Of a stretch of DNA of 32,361 bases, positions 14,890 to 24,027 are shown one piece after another. The DNA is taken from assembly GCF_026236535.1 (NCBI RefSeq), contig NZ_JAHTMW010000038.1, forward strand, positions 1 through 32,361. Direction: 5' to 3'. The position numbers and the translations under genes were made by a program. The notes beneath the pieces are model-generated. The model saw nothing but the letters and a program-made list of their open reading frames with translations. It was not told where the DNA came from and searched no databases. This stretch comes from Streptomyces sp. SKN60. GTDB lineage: Bacteria > Actinomycetota > Actinomycetes > Streptomycetales > Streptomycetaceae. The number at the start of each line of letters is the position of its first letter. The first letter of the stretch is position 1.

Positions 14890-17800
14890 ATGGATGTGAG
14901 TAGGGGAAGGCGGAGATGGTCGGTTTTCCGGCCGTTGTCTGCTGTGGTTGCGGGAGTGCTGTTGGCCGGTGGTACGCCGGGATGGGCCCTGGCGGAGGAT
15001 TCTCCGTCGGGGCCGCCGAAGTTGCCGGGCGAGGCGTTCCCGTTGCCGGATGCGCCGTCGAAGGCGGTGAAGTCGGGTTTCCTGGCGGGGGCGGGGAGTG
15101 TGTCTTCGTCGGGTGCTTTCACCTATCAGGTGCCGCTGGAGGTGCCGGCGGGGCGTGGCGGTGTGCAGCCGAGCCTTTCGCTGGATTATTCCAGTCAGGG
15201 CGGGGATGGAATTGTCGGGCTGGGCTGGGCGGTGTCCGGCATGTCGTCGTCGATCACGCGGTGCGGCAAGAGGCTGGACAGTGACGGCACGACGTCGGGG
15301 GTGAACTTCGACGAGGACGACCGGTACTGTCTGGACGGCCAGGAACTGGTCGCCCTGGGGGCGTCCGAGCCGGGCGGTGATGGCGCCTACGGCGGGGACA
15401 AGACCGAGTACCGGACCGAGAAGGATTCCTTCGCGAAGATCGTTTCGACCAATGACCCGTTCTCGAGCTCGAGCCCGTCGACCGGGCCGGACACGTTCGT
15501 GGTGGCGAGCAAGAACGGCCTGATCAGCACCTATAAGCCGCGGAGCGCGACGCGGGTGCTGAAGAAGGGCATCAATCTCGTGTCTGCCACCGATGCCGGG
15601 GCGTGTCACTGGGACACGTCGTCGGACTGTGTCGGCCGGTACGAGGAGCATCCGGACGTCCACAGCATCGGCGGCGAAACCTCGAACGTGCGGGCGTTGT
15701 GGACGCTGGATAGTGTCCGGGACCAGTCCGGCAACGAGATGACGTACTCGTACACGCCGACCACGGGTGCGGCGGGTAACGAGTTCCTGCTCGATCACAT
15801 CACCTACACCAACATCGCCGGGCATGGCGGTGGGCAGCGGCAGGTGAAGTTCGTCTACGAGAACCGGACGGACACCTCGTTCAGCTATGTCAACGGCGTG
15901 CGGTACAACAGCACGAAGCGGCTGAGCGCGATCGAGATGTGGGCGCCGTACCCGGCGACCGTCAAGAAGGTCCGCGACTACCACCTGTTCTACAAGCCGA
16001 TGTCGGCCGGCGAGCAGCGGCACTCCCTGCTGGAGAGCATCCAGGAATGCGGTCTGGCCGGCGGCTGCGTGCCGAAGAAGGTGTTTGCCTGGTCGGCCCA
16101 GCCCGATCTGACGTTCACTCCGACGACCGTGGACGGCTCGGCCGGGTCCGGGCTGCCGACGAGCGGGAGCCCGGACGAGGCGCCGCCGACCATGAAGATC
16201 TTCGACTTCAATGGGGACGGCGCCGATGACGTCGTCTACCAGAAGAGCGGCGCGGACGGTCAGCGGGCCCGGTGGAGTACCCGCGACACGTGGGGGCAGG
16301 TCAAGCCGCTGGACGGCAGCACCGGGCCACTGAACGGCACGGGAAACTGGCCGGGGCAGTCGGGCTTCGAGGTGCTGGGCAACTTCGAGTCAAGCCGGCC
16401 TCTCGACATGAACAACGACGGCAAGCACGAGATAGCCATCAATGTGGCCGACCTGTCCGGTTTCTCGCTGAAGATCGTGCGCTGGGACTCGGCGACGAAC
16501 ACGTTCGTCAACACCGGGCAGAAATTCTCCGGCGCCCATACCGGATCGGACGAGTTCGCCGACATGAACGGTGACGGCTGGCTCGATCATGTCGGCGGAT
16601 ACATCGATCCGCTGCCCGCCAACGGCCCGGGCGAGTCGGGTGATGAACTGCCTTCGGGCATCTCGGTCAATCTGAATATGGCCGGTGATCATTTCGCAGA
16701 GGCGCAGCGCTACCCAGTTCCGAACATGTGCGCGAACGGTCGGGTCCTCGACATCAACGGTGACGGCCGGGCCGAGGTTCTCTTGCCGTCCGCGGTGACC
16801 GTGGGCGGCATGGCGTCAAACAAGGGAGTCTGCGGAGTCTCGCACGTCGCACCCGGAAGTTTCACTCCGACCAATACCCAGAATTTGTCGTGGGGTTCGA
16901 GCGGCGGGGGCACCTACATGGTGGGCACGCGGGACGACGGTTCGCTGTACGGTGATCTCAGCCCCATTCACACCGCCCAGGAGATCGGCGAATTCAACAG
17001 CGTCCTTCCCGTGCAGACCGTCACGACGGAGTTGGAGTGCATACTTTGGAGGTATAACAAGTACACCGACACATGGGACTGCACTGCCCACGTTCCGCAT
17101 TTTGTCCCGTACACGACTTACAAGTCGCAGGAAATGCAGAATGGCCTGTATCCGTGGAAGCCGGTGATCGGTGACTACAACGGTGACGGGTTGAAGGATG
17201 TGGTGCTGGTTCCGATCGCGCACCGCACGCAGGAGCCGTTGTATGAGAGCTTCTATCCGCTGGTGTTCCTGTGGAACACCGGGGCCGGTGTGGACTGGGA
17301 CAATGCGACGTCCGCGTCGGTGACCATCCCGCGTGATGCTCTGGCGGATGTGCAGGCCCGGGACGTGGACGGTGACGGGCGGGATGACCTGGTGTCGTTC
17401 TGGAACACGAACCTGTCGTTGGACAAGGGTGATCTGCGGCAGCCTCCGGCGGACCGGCCGAAGGCGGAGGACTGGACGGTCACTGCGGGCGGCGAGGACC
17501 GGATCTCGGTCATGCTGTCCAAGGGAGACGGCACGTTCTCCACGAAGACGATGAACGTGGACGCGGGCTCGGCGCACGCCGGCCTGGCGGGGCGGCCGCT
17601 GTCGAACCTGGGTGACTTCAACGGCGACGGCCTGACGGACATCATCACGGTCGGCAAGACCGGCGGCATGGTGGTGCGCTCGCAGCAGGACAAGGCAACG
17701 GAGCGAATCGTGGCCGTGTCGGATGAGGGTGCGAACTGGAGCCGTCAGGTGGTGGACTACCAGCACTGGCGGTGGGACGGCCGGACGTCGTGGGACGGCG

Positions 17801-20800
17801 GGTCGTGCACCGGGCGGGCGATGTGCATGCGCACGGGCGGCACGCTGGTGGTCAAGTCGGTGTCCTCGCACGAGGGTGCGACGAGCGCGGAGGAGGCCAA
17901 ACCTGAGGCGTCGGTTCTGACGTTCTACGACTTCCGTGATCCGGTGGCTGACCGGTTCGGCCGGCTGGGTCTCATCGGGTTCGGGGTCGAGCGGAGGTGG
18001 ACGCCGGGCAAGCCGGTGGAGACCAAGACGCTGTTCAACGTGCGGACCACGTCGCCGGATGTGAAGCGGTTCCCGTTCGCGGGCATGCCGTTGACGACGT
18101 TCACCGTGGTGCCGATCCTGAAGGCGGACCAGGTCGCCTCGCATCCCACCGGCACGGTGAGAGCGCGCGTGACCCGGGTCGACTCAGGGCCGGAATACCG
18201 TCCTTTGAACGCGAACAAGACCTATGCGGCTTTCCCCGGCATCAGCACCACCAAGGAGTGGGAGCAGGACGTCACCATCGACTGGGACCCGTCCTTGCTG
18301 ACCAATCCGGCACACACGCACAACATCATCGGTGTGGACAACAACCACGCTGCGGACCGGACCCGGACCGTCACGACGACGGTGGACGACCTCGGTAACA
18401 CCACCCACGTCACCGACAGCACCGCTGGCGGTGTGAGCACGGACACCGACACTGTCTACGACCTGTCACCCGACCGGCTGTCGAGCTGGCTGACCGGTCT
18501 GCCAAAGTCCACGAGTGTGACCACGACCGAGAACAAGGTCTTCTCGACCGTGCACACCAGCTACACGCATGACGAGGCGGGTCTGCTGACCGACACCACG
18601 GTCGAGGACGGCAACGCCGACAAGACCCTGACCCGGACCAGCCACCTGGACCGCAATGGCACGGGCCAGGTCATCAAGACCACGACCAAGGCCGATGGTC
18701 TGCCGGACCGGGTCTGCCACACCGAATACGACACGCTGTTCCCCAACCAGCCGGACGAGGACATCTACGCCTCGCAGAACTGGTGCGAACACGACCAGTC
18801 CGCCTACCGGCCCTCCACCTGGCAGGCCGTCCACCCCGCGCTCGGGATACCGGTGGCCACCATGACTCTCACCCAGGCCGGCTCCGGGGTTGCCACCCTT
18901 ACCCAGATCGACGACCTGGGACGCCCGACCTCGGCCACGGTTCCCGGCCAGCGGACCGTCACCACCAGCTACAGCCAGACCACCGACGCCGACGGCGGCG
19001 TCACCGGCGCGAAGGTCACCACCAGCAACGGCGCCACAACAAGCACCACCAGCACCGACCCGGCAGGCCGGACCCGAACGGGCAACACGACCGGCTTCAA
19101 CGGCGAAACACTCAACACCACGACCACCTATGACGCCTTCGGCCGGGCAGTGACCCAGTCCCGCCCCTACACCATCGGCGCCACCCCCAAGCTGGCCTCA
19201 ACCCTGTACGACAGCCTGGACCGGGTCGTCAAGAGTGAAGCGCCTGACAAGAGCACCGTCACCAACGAGTACAACGGCCTGTTCGAGACCCTGACCACCG
19301 ATGCACGCGGTCACCTGACCGAATCCATCAGCGATCTTGACGGCCGACCCCACACCAGCAGCGTCTTCTACCAGAAAGACCCGCAGGACCCGAGCCCGTC
19401 GAAGGCGACGACCACCTACGCCTACACGCCGACAACCACCACGGTCACCGACGACCAGGGCAACGTCACCAAGACCACCACGGACATCCTCGGCCGCACC
19501 ACCAAGGCCGAAGACCCCGACCGGGGCACCACCACCACCAACTACTACGGCACCGGTGACATTGACACCGTCACCCACACCGGAACCGGCGACTACAGCA
19601 CCTACCACTACGACGACCTCGGCCGGACAACCTCACGCACCGACCACGACAACGTGACCAACACCGACGGCACCACCAAATTCACCTGGGACACCGCCAG
19701 CCACGGCCTCGGCCAGCTTGCCAGCGCGACCAGCCCCGACAAGATCATCACCGGTTTCCGCTACGACAGCATCGGCCGGACCGTCGGCACCGACACCACC
19801 GACACCACCGACCTCACCCAAACCACCTACAGCACCGACACCAGCTACACCGTCTACGGCACCCCGGACACTCTCGCCTACCCCAACGCTCCGGGCCGTG
19901 ACCGGTTCACCCTCAAGAACACCTACAACACCCGCGACTACCTCACCGGTATCCAGGACTACAGCAACCCGGCCGCACCACAGACCCTGCAGTCCATCAC
20001 CGACATGAACGCCGACCTCGCCGTCACCAACGCCACACTGGGCACCCACACCAACCTGACCAACACCTATGACCCCGACAGCGGCCGCCTCACCGACCAG
20101 AACGCCGCCACCCCAGCCGGCACCCCCCGCCTGCAACAGCACTACGACTACTACCCCGACGGCCAGGTCAAGCAGCGCGTCCGCAAGCGGACCGGCGATC
20201 TCCAGCGCACCGAGGACTACCGCTACGACGAGTTCAACCGCCTGACCGGCTGGGACCTCACCCTGGGCACCAACCCCGGAACCCGCTACACCACCACCTA
20301 CGGCTTCGACACCATCGGCAACCTCACCGGCGTCGACAGCAATATCAACCAGACCACCGTCCACGAGGCCCGGGAATACGGCAAGAACAACCCGGACGCC
20401 GCAACCCGTCACATTGGCCCGCACGCCCTGGGCCACATCGACCGGGGCCCCGTCGAGGCCTACACCTACGACGCACGCGGCCGTATGACCAAGAACGAGC
20501 AGGACGACGGCACCCAGGAAGTCACCGGCTACACCGCCTTCGACCTGCCCAAGTCCATCAAGGACCTCACCGGGAAAACCACCACGTTCGCCTACGACGC
20601 CTTCGGCCAGCGCTTCAAGAAAACCGGCCCCGACGGCACCACCGTCTACATCGGCGGCCTGTTCGAAAAGCGCACCGACAAGGCAAACCAGGCCACCTAT
20701 GTCTACCTCCTGCCCGGCATAGGCCAGGCCGTCTACAAGCCCGGCACCGGCACAAACCTCGAATACACCCTCACCGACGCACAAGGCAGCACCGGCCTCG

Positions 20801-22077
20801 TCCTGGACAGCACCGGCACCGCTACCAGCGCCTTCTACTACGACCCCTACGGCGCCCGCATCAACCCCAACGGCACCCCCGCCGCAAACCTCTCCGGCGA
20901 CCTCACCCGCGGCTTCCAGGGCAACGAACACGACGACGCCCTCCGCCTGATCAACAACAACGGCCGCCTCTACGACCCCGTCGCCAGAACATTCCTCACC
21001 CCCGACCCCGCCCCCTACAACCACGCCTACACCTACGCCAACTCCAACCCCGTCAACTTCACCGACCCCACCGGCTACGACCCCGTCTCCGACCTCGGCA
21101 GCGACGTCTTCAACGCCGGCGCCACCCTCACCCAGAACTACGGCACCGCCAACGACTACAGCGGCTTCGGCACCGGGATCCGCACCAACAGCTTCGGCCA
21201 AATCCAAGACGGCTTCACCAACCCCTTCGCCAACAACGCCGGCTCCGACAACACCGCCTTCGCCTCCATCATCAAGGGCATCAACGACAGCATTGACGAA
21301 TACAACGCCATCATGAACACCCCCCTCCTCCCCCTCAACGAGGGCGGCGACCCCTTTGAATCCATAGGCGCCGAATCCGCCCACGGCCTCACCAACCCGC
21401 CCGTCTACCTCACCGTCAGCGACGCCCTCGACATCGCCGCCATCGTCACTACCACCGGCGACGCCATCGCCCTCGCCGACTTTGTCGGCGGAATGGCCGA
21501 AGCCGACGCATTCGCCACCGCCCTCGACGGCATGCTCGCCGAACGCAAGGCACTCCAGGCCGAATCATTTACCGGGATGATGGATCTGGCGAAAGTCGAT
21601 GAATTTAATCGACGGGCAGTCAATGGCGTTGCAGTGCCAATGCGCTTTGATTCGTCTGGAATTCACGTCGAAGGAACACGCAACTGTGAAGCCTGCGCTA
21701 TCGCTGGAGATTCAACCCTGGGTGGGAGCCCCGCCCAGGCAGTCGGCAATTTGCTTGCTGAATCAGGCTCGCCGGTAGAGGGTTTGGCGAATGTTGCAGA
21801 GTACGCCAAATCTAGGGGAGGTTCTGGGGTGGTAAAGTCAGTCCGCGACCCGGGGCGACTTTTCCAGGTAATGTCTGATCAAGGGCCCGGGGCCCGCGCA
21901 ATTGTGGGCGGCTGGGGAGCCAGAGGAAACCCGAATCACTTCTTCAATGTGATAAATGAAGGCGGCAGGGTTTACATTTGGGATTTTCAGTTGCGAGGGA
22001 ATCGACTTCCAGTCGACTTCTTTGGCAGGTTCAATTCGTATGACATCATCATGACAACCCCTCCTCGAATTCAATAG
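14890..22077 (+). CDS. Secreted SpvB/FG-GAP/RHS polymorphic toxin with papain-fold deamidase-like tip
   Basis: A 2395-residue protein. Residues 1-35 are a Sec signal peptide (cut near WALA-ED). Residues 60-120 resemble the SpvB start (FTYQVPLEVPAGRGGVQPSL, GLGWAVSG). Seven FG-GAP/VCBS-type Ca-binding loops lie between 434 and 922, for example DFNGDGADD and DYNGDGLKD. RHS/YD repeats fill about 1160-1950. The RHS core lies near 1967-2067 (AFYYDPYGARI, RGFQGNEHDD, GRLYDPVARTFLTPDPAPYN) and ends at NPVNFTDPTGYDP. After a variable linker, residues 2265-2390 look like a Tox-PL (papain fold toxin 1, glutamine deamidase) domain, with NCEACAIAG (Cys2266), NHFFNVINEGG (His2350) and IWDFQ (Asp2365) as the likely triad. 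The DNA becomes AT-richer from about 21560. It is probably a contact- or wall-delivered toxin against competitors. The deamidase chemistry is inferred from family resemblance. Confidence 0.92.
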   Translation: MDVSRGRRRWSVFRPLSAVVAGVLLAGGTPGWALAEDSPSGPPKLPGEAFPLPDAPSKAVKSGFLAGAGSVSSSGAFTYQVPLEVPAGRGGVQPSLSLDYSSQGGDGIVGLGWAVSGMSSSITRCGKRLDSDGTTSGVNFDEDDRYCLDGQELVALGASEPGGDGAYGGDKTEYRTEKDSFAKIVSTNDPFSSSSPSTGPDTFVVASKNGLISTYKPRSATRVLKKGINLVSATDAGACHWDTSSDCVGRYEEHPDVHSIGGETSNVRALWTLDSVRDQSGNEMTYSYTPTTGAAGNEFLLDHITYTNIAGHGGGQRQVKFVYENRTDTSFSYVNGVRYNSTKRLSAIEMWAPYPATVKKVRDYHLFYKPMSAGEQRHSLLESIQECGLAGGCVPKKVFAWSAQPDLTFTPTTVDGSAGSGLPTSGSPDEAPPTMKIFDFNGDGADDVVYQKSGADGQRARWSTRDTWGQVKPLDGSTGPLNGTGNWPGQSGFEVLGNFESSRPLDMNNDGKHEIAINVADLSGFSLKIVRWDSATNTFVNTGQKFSGAHTGSDEFADMNGDGWLDHVGGYIDPLPANGPGESGDELPSGISVNLNMAGDHFAEAQRYPVPNMCANGRVLDINGDGRAEVLLPSAVTVGGMASNKGVCGVSHVAPGSFTPTNTQNLSWGSSGGGTYMVGTRDDGSLYGDLSPIHTAQEIGEFNSVLPVQTVTTELECILWRYNKYTDTWDCTAHVPHFVPYTTYKSQEMQNGLYPWKPVIGDYNGDGLKDVVLVPIAHRTQEPLYESFYPLVFLWNTGAGVDWDNATSASVTIPRDALADVQARDVDGDGRDDLVSFWNTNLSLDKGDLRQPPADRPKAEDWTVTAGGEDRISVMLSKGDGTFSTKTMNVDAGSAHAGLAGRPLSNLGDFNGDGLTDIITVGKTGGMVVRSQQDKATERIVAVSDEGANWSRQVVDYQHWRWDGRTSWDGGSCTGRAMCMRTGGTLVVKSVSSHEGATSAEEAKPEASVLTFYDFRDPVADRFGRLGLIGFGVERRWTPGKPVETKTLFNVRTTSPDVKRFPFAGMPLTTFTVVPILKADQVASHPTGTVRARVTRVDSGPEYRPLNANKTYAAFPGISTTKEWEQDVTIDWDPSLLTNPAHTHNIIGVDNNHAADRTRTVTTTVDDLGNTTHVTDSTAGGVSTDTDTVYDLSPDRLSSWLTGLPKSTSVTTTENKVFSTVHTSYTHDEAGLLTDTTVEDGNADKTLTRTSHLDRNGTGQVIKTTTKADGLPDRVCHTEYDTLFPNQPDEDIYASQNWCEHDQSAYRPSTWQAVHPALGIPVATMTLTQAGSGVATLTQIDDLGRPTSATVPGQRTVTTSYSQTTDADGGVTGAKVTTSNGATTSTTSTDPAGRTRTGNTTGFNGETLNTTTTYDAFGRAVTQSRPYTIGATPKLASTLYDSLDRVVKSEAPDKSTVTNEYNGLFETLTTDARGHLTESISDLDGRPHTSSVFYQKDPQDPSPSKATTTYAYTPTTTTVTDDQGNVTKTTTDILGRTTKAEDPDRGTTTTNYYGTGDIDTVTHTGTGDYSTYHYDDLGRTTSRTDHDNVTNTDGTTKFTWDTASHGLGQLASATSPDKIITGFRYDSIGRTVGTDTTDTTDLTQTTYSTDTSYTVYGTPDTLAYPNAPGRDRFTLKNTYNTRDYLTGIQDYSNPAAPQTLQSITDMNADLAVTNATLGTHTNLTNTYDPDSGRLTDQNAATPAGTPRLQQHYDYYPDGQVKQRVRKRTGDLQRTEDYRYDEFNRLTGWDLTLGTNPGTRYTTTYGFDTIGNLTGVDSNINQTTVHEAREYGKNNPDAATRHIGPHALGHIDRGPVEAYTYDARGRMTKNEQDDGTQEVTGYTAFDLPKSIKDLTGKTTTFAYDAFGQRFKKTGPDGTTVYIGGLFEKRTDKANQATYVYLLPGIGQAVYKPGTGTNLEYTLTDAQGSTGLVLDSTGTATSAFYYDPYGARINPNGTPAANLSGDLTRGFQGNEHDDALRLINNNGRLYDPVARTFLTPDPAPYNHAYTYANSNPVNFTDPTGYDPVSDLGSDVFNAGATLTQNYGTANDYSGFGTGIRTNSFGQIQDGFTNPFANNAGSDNTAFASIIKGINDSIDEYNAIMNTPLLPLNEGGDPFESIGAESAHGLTNPPVYLTVSDALDIAAIVTTTGDAIALADFVGGMAEADAFATALDGMLAERKALQAESFTGMMDLAKVDEFNRRAVNGVAVPMRFDSSGIHVEGTRNCEACAIAGDSTLGGSPAQAVGNLLAESGSPVEGLANVAEYAKSRGGSGVVKSVRDPGRLFQVMSDQGPGARAIVGGWGARGNPNHFFNVINEGGRVYIWDFQLRGNRLPVDFFGRFNSYDIIMTTPPRIQ

Positions 22078-22092
22078 GGGCATATCATTCGA

Positions 22093-22137
22093 GATGTGGG
22101 ATGCTCGGCTAGGTAATGCGGCTGGGTGTCCCGCATC
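22093..22137 (+). terminator. Possible hairpin after the RHS gene
   Basis: GATGTGGGATGC and GTGTCCCGCATC can pair over 12 bp if three G-U wobbles are allowed, with a 21-nt loop, starting 16 nt after the stop codon. An in-frame ATG at 22094 lies inside the stem, which makes it a poor start codon. This may be the terminator of the toxin gene. Confidence 0.3.
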
Positions 22138-22187
22138 TACTCAGGTTGAACTCGCAGTGCCTGCCGGGCTGATTGTGGTGGATTCCA

Positions 22188-22625
22188 TGATCAGCCCGGA
22201 GTCTTTTTCGCGCGAAGTTCTGGCCGCGAAAGAGATCGCCCGTATCGTGACGCCGGCCTTCGGGCGCGACCAAGTGATGCAGTTCCTCGCTGCCACCGCG
22301 TTGCATGACTCCGCCCGCAAGGCACTCGCTGAAGCCGGGCTTGACGCAGTCGTGGACGTCTCGGTCACCGGCATCGATGCGCCCCGCGAGGCGCGATTGA
22401 CCGTCTCCGCGGACCCCGCGGAGGTCCCCGACTTCACAGACCTGCCCCAGCGGATCCGCAAACGCGCTCCGCGACTTCCACATCTCCCTGGATGTCGTTC
22501 AGGGCTACCCACTGGGAGAGGACTACCCCCGGGAAGAAGACGGACGCGTCACCGGCGGCTTCGTCGACGAGGTCCTACTCGATGGCAAGCCCGTGCGTTT
22601 TGTCCGGATAGAGCCCTGCCACTGA
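22188..22625 (+). pseudogene. Unrecognised frameshifted gene directly after the toxin
   Basis: An open frame (from ATG 22188, or ATG 22094 without a ribosome site) reads MISPESFSREVLAAKEIARI, GRDQVMQFLAATALHDSARK and DAPREARLTVSADPAEVPDF. At about 22465 the frame shifts, and coding continues as ALRDFHISLDVVQGYPLGED and VDEVLLDGKPVRFVRIEPCH, ending at TGA 22623-22625. The two halves join into a plausible globular protein of about 145 residues with GC-rich codon use. Its place is where a toxin immunity gene would be expected, but I recognise no immunity family, and its base composition is unlike that of the toxin tip. It may be a dead immunity gene or an unrelated remnant. Confidence 0.5.
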
Positions 22626-22659
22626 CGCCGGCACCGGCCCAGCAAAGAGGGAAGCCCGT

Positions 22660-22687
22660 GATCGCGAACCCCGGGAATTGCGCGATC
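22660..22687 (+). repeat. Inverted repeat after the unknown gene
   Basis: GATCGCG and CGCGATC flank a 14-nt centre containing CCCGGG, 35 nt after the stop of the frameshifted gene. The right arm also touches the broken end of the minus-strand transposase. It could be a terminator or part of the junction; I cannot tell which. Confidence 0.3.
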
Positions 22688-22689
22688 GT

Positions 22690-23340
22690 CAACAATGGTG
22701 CGCTCGACCGGGGCGCGGAGTGCCGCGTGGGCCGTGTTCGAGAGCTTGTGCTTGTTGCTCGGCTCGGTGTCGGCTTTGCGTCGGATCGGGGTGATGACGG
22801 TGCCGCCGGCGCCCTGATAGCCCTTGTCTGCCAGGACCTCGAGGTCCAACTGCGCGCAGGTGGAGATGATGTCGTGCTCGCGGGCGGCTTTCACGTCGTG
22901 GGTTCCGCCGGGCAGGGCGGGTGAGATCCACAGCAGCGTGCCCTCGTCCGCTGTGAGGACCTGCAGGTTCACGCCTTCGCGACGGACCTTGCGGGAGTAG
23001 TGACCCTCCGCCTATACCCGATTTGGTCTCGGCAACGGTGCCGTCCAGCAGTACGTATCCGTCGATGGGGTGACCCGTGAGCGCCTCAGTCAACGACGGG
23101 GCGAGAGCCGATCCGCTCGATCGTGTCGTTCATGTAGCGCCAGGCCGTAGCCACGCCGATCCGGAAGCCGGCGGCGATCTGTTCGAGCGTGTCGTGCTTG
23201 CACAGGTAGACCAGTGTGCACCGGGCCCGGTCCTACGGACCGGGCTTGCAGGCCCGGTTCCCTTCCACCGCCACGAGGACCATCGTCACCGTTTCGAGGA
23301 GTCCCAACTCCAGGTCACACGCGGCAGGATAGACAGACAT
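22690..23340 (-). pseudogene. IS5-like (DDE_Tnp_4 type) transposase, multiply broken
   Basis: Reading the minus strand from ATG 23340 gives MSVYPAACDLELGLLETVTM, an in-frame TAG, then YLCKHDTLEQIAAGFRIGVA and TAWRYMNDTIERI (helix-turn-helix part), another stop, then PIDGYVLLDGTVAE in one frame and VNLQVLTADEGTLLWISPAL, PGGTHDVKAAREHDI, LEVLADKGYQGAGGTV and LRAPVERTI in another. The final 40-50 residues are absent. This is the family of short IS5-group transposases with an HTH_Tnp_4 start. At least two stops and two frame changes make it inactive. Confidence 0.85.
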
Positions 23341-23397
23341 GGGCATCTCCGCTGGTCAGGCTAGTTGTGGTGACCTGCCAAGCCATGGAGATGGCCC
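23341..23397 (-). repeat. Hairpin in the leader of the IS5-like remnant
   Basis: GGGCATCTCC pairs with GGAGATGGCC (one mismatch), and inside it GGTCA pairs with TGACC. The structure lies immediately upstream of the minus-strand transposase start. Such leaders are common next to this IS type, so it is probably part of the element. Confidence 0.45.
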
Positions 23398-23445
23398 GCG
23401 CGTTCCTCCCGCGTCAACAACGGCCCGCGGGCCCACCCGCCCGAG

Positions 23446-23978
23446 CTACAACTGAAAAAGGCTCCCGGTTTGGGCGAGGCAGTTATTGATCAGCTCGGGG
23501 CGGTACTGGAGCTTCTTGAATTTGCGCTTCATCATGCGGGTGAAGGAACGGAGGTCGGCTGCGACGAAGTTCGCGATCGACCGCTTGGGTAGCGACCAGA
23601 CGCCCTCGGTGGGGTTGAGGTCGGGAGCGTAGCTGGGCAGTTGGTACACCCGTAGCCAGGCCTTATTCTCCTGCGCGTAGGCCACCGGTTCCTGGCGCAG
23701 GTGCACGGACAGGTTGTCCCAGCACCACACGATCGGGGTGCCCAGCTGCTGGTGGGTCGCGGTGATCAGGTCGCTGCAGTCGGTCCGGGAGAAGGTCTTC
23801 GGCCCGTTCCTGCGGCCGCGATAGACGTGCAGCTTGTAGAAGAAGTGGGAGCGCTGGCCGGGTCCGCAGCAGCAGACGCCGGTGATGTCCACCCGTCCGT
23901 GTCCCCCGCCGCGCCCCCGCACCGTCGGGCGATCGCCGAGCCGCGCCCAGGTGCGTCCCCGCGGCGGCCACGGGTCTG
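23446..23978 (-). pseudogene. IS630-family transposase, C-terminal fragment
   Basis: The minus-strand frame reads WPPRGRTWARLGDRPTVRGR, VDITGVCCCGPGQRSHFFYK, LHVYRGRRNGPKTFSRTD, IVWCWDNLSVHLRQEPVAYA (WDN Asp motif) and YAPDLNPTEGVWSLPKRSIA (the APDLNPTE motif with catalytic Glu). It ends CLAQTGSLFQL. This is the C-terminal half of an IS630 transposase. The N-terminal helix-turn-helix half and first catalytic Asp are missing. The homology stops exactly at the left inverted repeat of the ISL3 element at 23979. Confidence 0.9.
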
Positions 23979-24013
23979 GCCCAAGTTGTCGGCTCTGTCG
24001 CAAGTTTGGGGGT
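23979..24013 (+). repeat. Left terminal inverted repeat of the ISL3 element
   Basis: Begins GCCCAAGTTGTCGGCTCTGT and ends in TTTGGGGGT. It matches the reverse complement of 25658-25692 with mismatches at positions 12, 24 and 26. Confidence 0.85.
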
Positions 24014-24027
24014 GGGCAGCTTCTTGA

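Noticed and set aside
14788..18144. Long Arg-rich minus-strand frames under the start of the RHS gene (14788-16023 and 16816-18144)
   Set aside because: They are opposite a clear signal peptide, FG-GAP loops and SpvB motifs. The Arg/His/Pro-rich products are typical antisense shadows in GC-rich DNA.
19633..21384. A 583-codon open frame on the minus strand, rich in Gly and Val
   Set aside because: It mirrors the Thr/Asp/Asn-rich RHS repeats of the plus-strand gene. Its composition is low-complexity, it has no domain, and the plus-strand protein explains the sequence fully.
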